Positions 48,701 to 60,700 of a DNA stretch of 64,000 nucleotides are shown here, piece by piece; the first letter of the stretch is position 1; each line of letters starts with the position of its first letter. Source of the DNA: Apostichopus japonicus. Its lineage: Eukaryota; Echinodermata; Holothuroidea; Aspidochirotida; Stichopodidae. The DNA is taken from assembly GCF_037975245.1 (NCBI RefSeq), contig NC_092564.1:362601-426600 (forward strand), in the 5' to 3' direction. Position numbers and translations under genes: made by a program. The notes under the pieces were generated by a model. That model saw only the letters and a program-made list of their open reading frames with translations, had not been told where the DNA came from and ran no database searches.

Positions 48701-51700
48701 CATGGTTTGACCAGATGGTATTTTTCAGTCTTCCAAAAGCCCAGGAAGCCAACCTTATGCGGCGTTTGATGTCTTCTTCCATTGAGGGGACATTGCTGCC
48801 AGGGAAGACAAAGTTGTCAACTTTCTCAACAGGTACTAACATCTTTGGTGTCTTCAGATATTATTTTACACTTTGTTGGGTTGATTTTCATTCCCCATCT
48901 TGTGCATGCTTCTTGAAGTTTGTTGGTGGCCTCCTGTAGGCTGTCAAGGTCCATTTCTATGAGAGTGGTGTCATCGGCATAACGGATGTTGTTCATACAC
49001 ATGTTGCCCATCTTCAGACCTAAGTCAAGATTTTGTATCTCTTTCATGACAAACTCCAGGTAGATGTTGAAGAGACAGGGAGATAGTAGGCATCCTTGTC
49101 TGACACCAACTTGAACCTCAAACCACTTAGTGATCTTTCCATTCACCATTACAGAGCACTTTATTTTCTCATACATCCTTGCTATGAGGTCTACTAGCTT
49201 TGGATCTACTCCAATTGAGCACAGGCATTTCCAGAGAACCTCCCCCCAAATTGTGTCGAAGGCTGCTTTGAAGTCCACAAAGTTCCAGTGAAGCTGTATT
49301 TTCCTCGAGTATATAACAGTGATGGTGAAAACCATCTGTTTAAACATTAATGCCACAAATTAAAGAAAAAACTAGTATATATCAGTGATGGTGAAAACCA
49401 TCTCTTTAAATATTAATGCCACAAATTAAAGAGAAGAATAATATATATCAGTGATGGTGAAATCATCTTTTTAAACGATAATTCCACAAAATATAAAATG
49501 GTAATGCTATTATTATATAAGGATCACTACCTAGAAATTATTTTGACAAAAAACCAAACCATACATAATTTGCTATACAAAATATTGATATTGTTCACAG
49601 ATATTTTATTTTACAAAGATTACAATTTTTTTCCATATTTATCTACTCTCTTATCTGAATACAATCTTTATTAGGTGTTAATGATTAGTAACACAGAGAA
49701 CCCTCCAACTGTTCCATTTATATTATTTTGGGCTGAAAATTACTTAATAATTGAAGAAAGTCACAGACATTTGCACGTTCCTTCTTGCTGCTTTAATTTA
49801 CATGACATGTGTTTAAGGGTTAGGCAAGCATTTTTCTTAAAAAGGGATTATATTTATTAATTACATGAATGTTACTTAAAATCAAAGTTATTTTGTTACA
49901 AGAATCTAACTTAGAGATTTCAGTAGATATTTCATTATGATTAATAATATCAGATAAGGTGATCTGCTGGGGCATTTGATGCCTTGTACTTGATATGAAG
50001 AAAAAACCATGGTATGTTTTCTGACAAGAAATTAAAACATGGATTTATTCTCTCAAATATATTAGAATAAAGAAACCTGTTTTCATTAACTGAAGATGCA
50101 CTTATGTTAGGTCACTATCTAGAAACAATAATACAAGATGTAGTATGAATATAGACACTTGATATCACCCATAAAACTTGAATGAATTTTGAAAAAACAG
50201 CAATGTATAATTATTGAACTTATCAGATATTCTCAAGAAATGTGATGAAGATAATGGCTGGGCATCAGCCAATGGAAAATGTTACAAGATGTACATGAAC
50301 ACAGACAGGGAATGGGAAGGTGCAAAAGCATACTGTAGAAGTGTGGATGGAGATCTGGTTGATGTCAACTCGGCGGATGAACAGAACATTGTGACAGCAG
50401 CATCCCAGTTAAGTGGAGTTTCCTTTTGGATTGGCTTGACCAATAAGGTAAGGGTACCTGTAATCATAAATTTCAAGAGTTATAATCAATCAGCCACAGT
50501 TTGTGTACCTTTGTGGTTGCCTATGTAGCTAGGTTGTTCATCCTGGACCAGATGTCCCTTGAAGTATTTTGGGAGAGTAAGGAAAAGCAAGAGACCACAA
50601 AATTGTATGTAATGAATATGAAACAGTAGCAATCATTGTACGTGGCTTATGTGTGGAGAAGCATTAAATATACATCAGAAAGGTACCTAGTTAGTCTGAA
50701 TAATGATAAATAGGCACAAAAACAAGCTACATCAATTAAACTGTGAGTATGTGTGCGTGTATGTGTATATATATGTGTGTAGGACACTAATATTGGGTCA
50801 GAGCCACTAGTTAGTCTGAATAATGATAAATAGGCACAAAAAAATGCTATATCAATTAAACTGTGAGTATGTATGTATGTGTGGGTGGGTGTAAGTGTAA
50901 GTGTGGGTGTATGTATGTATGTATGTGTATATATATGTATGTGCATATATATGTATGTAGGACACTAATATTGGGTCAGAGCCACTAGTTAGTCTGAATA
51001 ATGATAAATAGGCACAAAAACAAGCTATATCAATTAAACTGTGAGTATGTATGCGTGGGAGTGTGCGTGTATTTGTATATATGTATGTGTATATATATGT
51101 ATGTGCATATATTATATATATATATGTATGTGTATATATATGTATGTATATGTATGTAGGACACTAATATTGGGTCAGAGCCAGTACACTGCAGGTGAAG
51201 ACAGAAGAAAGTTCTATTGCTCATAAATAGCATTTTTAAATAGAGTAATAAATATTGGCGAGAGATGAAGAAGATACCTTTCATTAACAGAGGACAATAT
51301 GTACATTCCCCAACAAGATGTCACTTCTCATAACATTTGATATTCCTTGCAAGAGACATATGTAAGCAATCTATATGGTTGCGATGGCATTTGTGTACAT
51401 GTCCATCTGTATATGTGTCAAACTGCTTGTAAACATGATAACTCAAAAGTGCCTGATGGCTGAACTTGATACTTTGTGTTTGGATTTGCCTTACTTGTGA
51501 GAACAAACCTATTGCAATTTGTAGAGCTCAAAGGTCATTTGAGGTCAACATAAGTGAACATCTCATTAACACATCAACTCTAAAGCCAAGCTTGGATTCA
51601 CCTTAGTGAGTGCAAGACTGCTATTGATATTTGCGGGGCTCATATATAGGTCGTTTGGAGCTAAAACATGTCAAGGTATGAAACCATGTTAACATAATAA

Positions 51701-54700
51701 CTACAAAACTTGAAGCTTAGATGAAGTATAGTATGTGCATCCATCGCACTGAGTAAATAAACCTATAGCTGTTTAAAAGAGGTCAAAGGGACTCTGAAAA
51801 CCTTGTAACAAATAACTTCAAAATTGAAGCTTCAATGAACTTCATCCTGTGTAAATATTTCTCCAAAGTGAGTAACCATGTTGTGTTATATGGAGGTCAA
51901 TGTTCAACAGAGGCCAAATTTTGAAATCTTGTAAAGCACAATAACTCCAATAATTGATCTCAAATGAAGTACATACCAATCCATGAGTGAGTGCAAGAAT
52001 CATTTTCTTTGTTATGGAGCTCATTGGTCAAATAAGGTGAACAGAAGTCAAAGTAGGAAAATCTTGTATATAGGATGTCTTCAGAAGTAATGCTACTATA
52101 GAGAGTTTTCTGAGTTATATATATAGCACCCATTAGAAGTTCATGTGACCCTTAAAAACATGTGGTATGTTTGTAAACATTATAAGTACCTTGTCCACAA
52201 CTGAATTGACTGTCTCTTTGGCACCACACTTGTCACCCTGCTTATAAATTAATTGATGTAACCTCAGTTTATGTGGTATCTTATATATCAATAACTAGTA
52301 ATCCTTGATGCTTATCTTTCCTTGTTTTGTTTGAGGTCAGACAGGGTCAAAATTTATCACAATGTACCAAACACATTACCCACTTAGTTAGTTCCAGGGA
52401 AAGTTAAATCCAGGGGCCCAACTGCTGGTTTGATGTCCAAAGGAAGAATTTGCTATAACAGTTACCAACAATCTTCCATAATCTGAAAGAGGACAGTATT
52501 GCTACAAGCACCAGTATCTCAAATTCTCAAAATCTTAACTCACAGACAACATGGTGTTTGAAACATAATAGTTTGTACAATTAAGTCGCCTTGCAAAAGA
52601 TAATTGGGTTATAACATCACTAATGTCCTAGTAACATCTTTTTCCTTCGCTTCATAGCATATATATGCCTGTATCATTTGGATAGAGGCTATGTATAGAC
52701 AAGTCCTACTGTACTGTATGTGCTAACTGAAGGTAAACATAATTCTGATTTTGCTACCCAAGTTTGACCACAGTAACTATGACAGTCACTTGGTGTTATA
52801 CATAAATGAGTGTTGCTTTCTTTGTGTACAAGCCAGTGTGTCAGTAGGGATCATGAAAACTATAGAGTATTGCGTATTGTTACTATTTCTTTCATGTAAT
52901 TTTGTTTGTATTTCTTTCATGTGATTTTGTTTGTATTTCTCTCATGTGATTTTGTTTGTATTTTCTCTCTTGTGATTTGTTTGTATTTATTTCATGTGAT
53001 TTTGTTTGTATTTCTTTCATGTGAAAGTTGGTATCTCTTTCATGTGATTTTTTTATGTTGTTTCATGTGATTTTGTTTTTATTTCTTTCATGCGATTGTG
53101 TTGGTATTTCTTTCATGTAATTTTTGTTGGTATTTCTTTCATATGATTTTGCTGGTATTTTTTCATGTGATTTTGTTGGTATTTCTCTCATATGATTTTG
53201 TTTGTATTTCTTTCATGTGATTTTGTTTGTATGTCTTTCATGTGATTTTTTTGGTATTTCTTTCATGTGAAAGTTGGTATGTCTTTCATGTGATTTTGTT
53301 TGTATATATTTCATGTGATTTTTTTTTATTTCTTTAATGTGATTGTTTTGGTATTTCCCTCATCTAATTTTGTTGGTATTTCTTTCATGTGATTTTGTTG
53401 GTATTTCTTTCATGTGATTTTGTTTGCATTTCTCTCATGTGATTTTGTTTGTATTTTCTCTATTGTGATTTGTTGGTATTTCTTTCATGTGATTTTGTTT
53501 GCATTTCTTTCATGTGATTTTGTTGGTATTTCTCTTATGTGATTTTATTGGTATTTTCCTCATGTCATTTTGTTGGTATTTCTCTCGTATGATTTTGTTT
53601 GTATTTCTTTCATGTGATTTTGTTAGTATTTCTTTAAAGCGAATGTTGGTATTTCTTTCATGTGATTTTGTTGGTATTTCTTTCATGTGATTTTGTTGGT
53701 ATTTCTTTGATTTTGTCTTTTAGTATTATAGTGATGCAACAACATTCAAGTGGAGTACTGGTCAACCAGTCACCTTTGATAACTGGGCCACAGGGGAACC
53801 TGCTGGAAGGTACTGTTCTTCCTACAACTATTTCTATAGTTAAATGATAGTTCAATATTATATGAACTGCATTCATTTCGTTTTGCTGCTTGAAATCAAT
53901 GCATCGTAGATACATATTATTTCTATTGGTTTACAGCAGTGGATTGCTAGAGGGGAATTGGTGTGAATTGTGTAGAAAGGGGGAAGTGATGAGGAATGGT
54001 GGTCCTCTTATCTAGGGGAATGCACATTGAGTGCTGAAACAGATATTCTAACCAAGAAACGTGGTAGCCTTTGACGAAACACATCGTGGCGATTTACATC
54101 TCAAATTGACCAAGCGAAGTCCTGATATAAAGGACCTTTGTTCAAGAGCATAAAGCTCATTGGTCCGTTATATTTTATTTTGTATATTGTAGAGTGAATT
54201 GTAACAGATAACATGAACATTGAATGAATGATAATCTTTGTCGTTATTGCATGTCAAAGACAGTGATTGAAAAATATGTGGTACATTTTTGTAGACTTTG
54301 GGAGGGGAAAATGAGAAAACACATTTTCACCTAGTTGGGGAACTGAGAGAAAAGGTTGAGAAGCACAGGTTTAAAGACATTACTTTCTAGCTGCATAGTA
54401 TTGTTATCGCTGCCTCTGAATATTATTAGAAGAGACCAAACACAAACGGACTATGTGAGAGAAAGTAGTAATTCAATGTTTTCAGGCATATCTTCAACTT
54501 ACTCCTCCATTTACTCCTAAGAATACTAGGCCTTAGAGAAGAATGATGAGAAAGTTTTACAAATATTGTTTGTTGTTATGGCATGCCTTCAACTACCAGA
54601 TACCTATGTTTTGGTCCCCTTTGTCAATCAATGAATTAAGAAGTGCTTGTTTGTTCTATTGCCCTGCCTTCAACTATCAGAAACCTATGTTTTGGTCCCC

Positions 54701-57700
54701 TATGCCTACCAAGGATTTAAGAAGTGCTTGTTTGTTCTATTGCCCTGCCTTAAACTACCAGATATTCATGTTTTGGTCCCCTATGCCTACCAAGGATTTA
54801 AGAAGTGCCTGTTTGTTCTATTGCCCTGCCTTCAACTACCAGATACCTATGTTTTGTCCCTTATGCCTACCAAGGATTTAAGAAGTGCTTGTTTGTTCTA
54901 GATTGCTCTGCATTCAACTACCAGATACCTATTTTTTGGTCCCCTATGTCAATCAATGAATTGAGAAGTGCTTGTTTGTTCTATTGCCCTGCCTTCAACT
55001 ACCAGATACCTATGTTTTGGTCCCCTATGTCTATCAATGAATTAAGAAGTGCTTGTTTGTATGCCTTCAACTACCAGATACCTACCTGTATGTTTTGGTC
55101 CCCTATGCCTACCAAGGATTTAAGAAGTGCTTGTTTGTTCTATTGCCATGCCTTCAACTACCAGATACCTATGTTTTGGTCCCCTATGCTTACCAAGGAT
55201 TTAAGAAGTGCTTGTTTGTTCTATTGCTCTGCCTTCAACTACCAGATACCTATGTTTTGTCCCTTATGCCTACCAAGGATTTAAGAAGTGCTTGTTTGTT
55301 CTAGATTGCTCTGCATTCAACTACCAGATACCTATTTTTTGGTCCCCTATGTCAATCAATGAATTGAGAAGTGCTTGTTTGTTCTATTGCCCTGCCTTCA
55401 ACTACCAGAAACCTATGTTTTGGTCCCCTATGCCTACCAAGGATTTAAGAAGTGCTTGTTTGTTCTATTGCTCTGCCTTCAACTACCAGATACCTACCTG
55501 TATGTTTTGGTCCCCTATGCCTACCAAGGATTTAAGAAGTGCTTGTTTGTTCTATTGCCATGCCTTCAACTACCAGATACCTATGTTTTGGTCCCCTATG
55601 CTTACCAAGGATTTAAGAAGTGCTTGTTTGTTCTATTGCTCTGCCTTCAACTACCAGATACCTATGTTTTGTCCCTTATGCCTACCAAGGATTTAAGAAG
55701 TGCTTGTTTGTTCTAGATTGCTCTGCATTCAACTACCAGATACCTATTTTTTGGTCCCCTATGTCAATCAATGAATTGAGAAGTGCTTGCTCGTTCTATT
55801 GCCCTGCCTTCAACTACCAGAAACCTATGTTTTGGTCCCCTATGTCAATCAATGAATCCAGAAGTGCTTGTTTGTTCTATTGCTCTGCCTTCAACTACCA
55901 GAAACCTATGGTTTGGTCCCTCTATGTCAATCAATGAATTAAGAAGTGCTTGTTCGTTCTATTGCCCTGCCTTCAACTACCAGATACCTATGTTTTGGTC
56001 CCCTATGCCTACCAAGGATTTAAGAAGTGCCTGTTTGTTCTATTGCCATGCCTTCAACTACCAGATACCTATGTTTTGGTCCCCTATGCCTACCAAGGAT
56101 TTAAGAAGTGCCTGTTTGTTCTATTGCCATGCCTTCAACTACCAGATACCTATGTTTTGGTCCCCTATGCCTACCAAGGATTTAAGAAGTGCCTGTTTGT
56201 TCTATTGCCATGCCTTCAACTACCAGATACCTATGTTTTGGTCCCCTATGCCTACCAAGGAATTAAGAAGTGCCTGTTTGTTCTATTGCCATGCCTTCAA
56301 CTACCAGATACCTATGTTTTGGTCCCCTATGCCTACCAAGGAATTAAGAAGTGCCTGTTTGTTCTATTGCCATGCCTTCAACTACCAGATACCTATGTTT
56401 TGGTCCCCTATGCCTACCAAGGAATTAAGAAGTGCCTGTTTGTTCTATTGCCATGCCTTCAACTACCAGATACCTATGTTTTGGTCCCCTATGCATACCA
56501 AGGAATTAAGAAGTGCCTGTTTGTTCTATTGCCATGCCTTCAACTACCAGATACCTATGTTTTGGTCCCCTATGCCTACCAAGGAATTAAGAAGTGCTTG
56601 TTCGTTCTATTGCCATGCCTTCAACTACCAGAAACCTATGTATACCTATGCATATCAATGAATTAAGAAGTGCCTGTTCGTTCTATTGCCATGCCTTCAA
56701 CTACCAGAAACCTATGTATACCTGTGCCTATCAATGAATTAAGAAGTGCTTGATTCTCTATTGCCCTGTCTTCTGCTATCAAATATGCTATGCTTTGGCC
56801 CATATCACTGTCATCTTTTGTTTGGGAGGAGATTGGTACCTGGCCTCCATCCTTGAACACTTATATTTGAAGGAGGAAAAGACAATACCTGCCATTTCAA
56901 GGATTTGTTATTTTTTTTAAGAAAGCTTGCCTTCAGATATTGGATCCTATGCATTGGTACCCTATGCCTATTAATGAATTAAGAAGTGCTTGTTTGTTGT
57001 TTTGCTCTGCCTTCAACTAGCATATGCTATTCTTTGGTCTATTTGCCTATTAATGCATTAAGAAGTGCTTGTGTTTTTGAATTGCCCTGCCTTCAACTAT
57101 CAGATGCTATGCTTCGGTCTAATATTCTTACCCTGCCTTCAACTATCAGATGCTATTCTTTGGTCTATTTGCCTATTAATGCATTAAGAAGTGCTTGTTG
57201 TTTTTAATATTGCCATGTCTCCTGTTCCCAGATTCTTTGACACGGATGGGGACTGTGCTCAAGTTTTAGATACAGCAATCAATGGTGAATGGAGTACCAC
57301 CAAGTGTACAGATAGCAGAAATGCATTCTTGTGTGAAAGAGCAGAAGGTAAAATGAAATAGTTAATACCATCAAACAGTCTAGAAAAACCGAGACTGGTC
57401 ACCTTTGTCCAGACTTTTAGACCATTCAATGCCACTCTTAGAGATCAATTAATGTTTACTAGCAACTAGCTATATATACTATATATATGTTAGAACCTCA
57501 TTAAGGTTTAAATGCTGTACCTGAGAAGTACCTACAGAGGCTCTCAATCATATCTGAGTATAATAGCATTTATCTGAGGACAAGAAATCAAACTGATCAG
57601 AAATATGATAATGACTAAAAGGGGTACACGCTATCGACACTCCATTGCACTATCTTACATTCCTTTTTGGATTGTTCTGTTTTAGGTACTTGTTATCCTG

Positions 57701-60700
57701 GTTGGCGGATCCACAAAGGAAACTGTTACCAGTTCAACAGTCACACACAGCTGACCTACACCGATGCTAAACATACTTGTGAAGCTCAGGGTGCTTTCCT
57801 GGTCTCTATCTTCAGTGGAGAGGACAATGATTACATCGTCTCTCAGTTTGAAGGTTTACAGAACATTGGAATCACAGATATTTGGATTGGTATTGCAGGT
57901 ATGTCCCCTGTCATATCTAAAGATAGGTATTGAAGATGTAAATGTTGATGACTGGCAATGTTCACTATATTTATGATCATTTTACTACCATGAAATGTAG
58001 TTTTTATATGAATAACATAAGCTAATGAAAATGCTAGAGAGAAAATAGATACTACTGAATTAAAATTTCAGAGAAAGCAGTTGGATGTTTTGTTAATTAG
58101 AAAGCTTCTCAAACCTGACTTTTTGGCAAGACAATATTGTATTCATTTTGTCTTAGTTGATTTACATAAAGCATTTACGGCAATGCAATAATAACTCTCT
58201 GTCAAAGGTTAGCCATATGTCATGGGATTACTCAGACACATGAAATTGGATTATTGAAATGTGTCATAGGGAAGGCAGACACAAGAAATATGTCTTCTGA
58301 TTCGTGTAGTTGACATACTCAGACACAACAACCCTGTGCTTTCTATTTCAGGGATGAGCCAAACACTAGATACAACATTAGGCCACAAATAGGACAGGAT
58401 TCAAGACCCATACAGCCAAGATAACATAATTCTGGTTGTTTTACAATTGTTGAATTAGAATTGTAGTGTTACAGGGAGCTTTGTCTGTAGAATGTTTTGA
58501 AAAGCAGCCAGAGCAACTGAAAGCTAAAACGTTACAATCACACACTCACAACAGTAGAGCTAACAGTTTGTTTAGTGTTAACAGTGTTAATTGTAAGGAA
58601 GCCATGCAAAATGTCACTAAATCAGTTGCAAATATACATCGCTTTCTTTCAACACCAATATTCAGGTCTATATTATACATTTCTATTGTATACATTGTGC
58701 AGAATAATGTTTGTTATAGTAACCGGGTTGATAACACTGAAACTTGAAAACTAATAAGCAGCATTTTCTACACTTTTCTCACACACTTTTAGATTCCATA
58801 GATATATGTGTCAATGATTGGACTCTAGGGATACAGATTGTTTTAAGCATAATCCTCCCTTCCACAAGCCATTAAACTCTCATTTACTTAGTACTGGTAT
58901 AAGATCTTAATGTGCAGACAGTATTTACTAAATTAATTCACAATTTCACATTTATTTTTCTTAGATTACCCAGATGATGGAGTGTTTACGTGGTCGGACA
59001 ATAGTGCAGTGACCTACCAAAACTGGAATGATGAGACTGAACCTGCTGACACAGTCGGCCAGCATGACTGTGGAATGATCTACACAGGTGGGGTTAAAAC
59101 CACATTTTGTTAATTTAAAATATGTTATAGAGACATAATAAGGTGCTTAGCATTTGATTAAATTGCTAACTGTTTCACAGCGAATCAAATATTTAGGAAA
59201 GGTCTCCCTGGTACTTTCAGACATGAGCTGTAATTGATATATATTTAGTTTAAAGCTATGTATCACAAAAATTGTTTACTACCTGAAGACATGCATATTA
59301 TGTTTTGCAAAGAATTGTTTAATATTATTCTGGTAAGCTCATAATACCTGATTTTATCCTGATAGAATTCCATTGTAACAGTATATATGTTATCTTCATG
59401 ATATATGAACATCTTTGTATGTTACAGGAGATACCAGTGGCAAGTGGAACACAAATAACTGCTTTGTCCTCAAAGCTTACGTATGCAAGACAAGAGCTGG
59501 TGAGAACAGTTATAATGGAAATCTGTCTGATATTATTTAATTCTTCAGAGCTAAGGTATGCAAGAAAGAGCTGGTGAGAACAATAATGAAAATCATACTT
59601 TGGAACTGTCTGATACTGTTTAAGTCCTCAAAGCGTACGTATGCAAGAAAGAGCTGGTGAGAACAATAATGAAAATCATACGTTGGAACTGTCTGATACT
59701 GTTTAAGTCCTCAAAGCGTACGTATGCAAGAAAGAGCTGGTGAGAACAATAATGAAAATCATTTCACATAATTTGGAACTGTCTGATGCTGTTTAATTGA
59801 GATACATATCCATTTAAACTAAGATATCTTATACTAATCTTTACTACCTGCAACAGCTTTGAAAGAGTAATTTCAATTATTTACAAAATATTGACACAGC
59901 TCCACTCTGTTTCACACATTTTTAGAAAATTATGATTATTAGGACCTAATGAAACCCAAGAATTTTTTTCTTTCTCCACCAGGCCAACCGATCTATTACA
60001 TCTCTCCAAATTTGCGTAAGTGCCTTTGTCATCAACATGATTAAATATTTGCATCTATGATATGCATATCCAATTGGCTGCCCATTTGGGATGTCATCCA
60101 CATAATTGAATATTTGCATCTATGATATGCATATATCCAATTGGCTGCCCATTTGGGATGTCATGAATGCATATCTTGCTCTTTTTCAATTTCTTTACTT
60201 CTGCATTAATGAACTTCTATGAAAATATGAATAAATTTCAGTATTTTGTATCAATGGATCAAGTTGTGGAACAGTGGGTTCTGTTTTAATTTCTTTATAT
60301 TACATAATTTGACAGTTTTAACCTTAATAAATAATGATTTCCAATGTACAGTGAATAGATTTAGAAAGCACTATATGAACATGTGCATTTACAAGCAATT
60401 GAAGCACTGTGTCATAAAGGAGCTTGCAGCATCACTGCAGCCAGACTACAAAGCAAGATAATGTTTTGTGCATTTTACACAAAAGGAACTGTTGGTCTGC
60501 AGAGATAATCTCTGTTGTTTTGATACTGATTCAGTTTTTCTTTCCGACACATACCTAAGTGACATTTACAAGTTGATTTTGCAGCTGTTGGTGATTGGAT
60601 ACTGATTCAGTTTTTCTTTTCGACACATACCTAAGTGACATTTACAAGTTGATTTTGCAGCTGTTGGTGATTGCCCTGCCGGATGGAATCTGTTTGGTGA

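Noticed and set aside
54543-56661. Frames of 112 to 292 codons with the ACLFYCHAFNYQIPMFWSPM repeat, resembling a membrane protein
   Set aside because: Translations of the 81-bp intronic array, open in two plus frames; no start or splice logic.
58466-58747. 93-codon frame in lectin intron 8
   Set aside because: No conserved motif, no splice sites in matching phase; exons 8 and 9 already join in frame without it.
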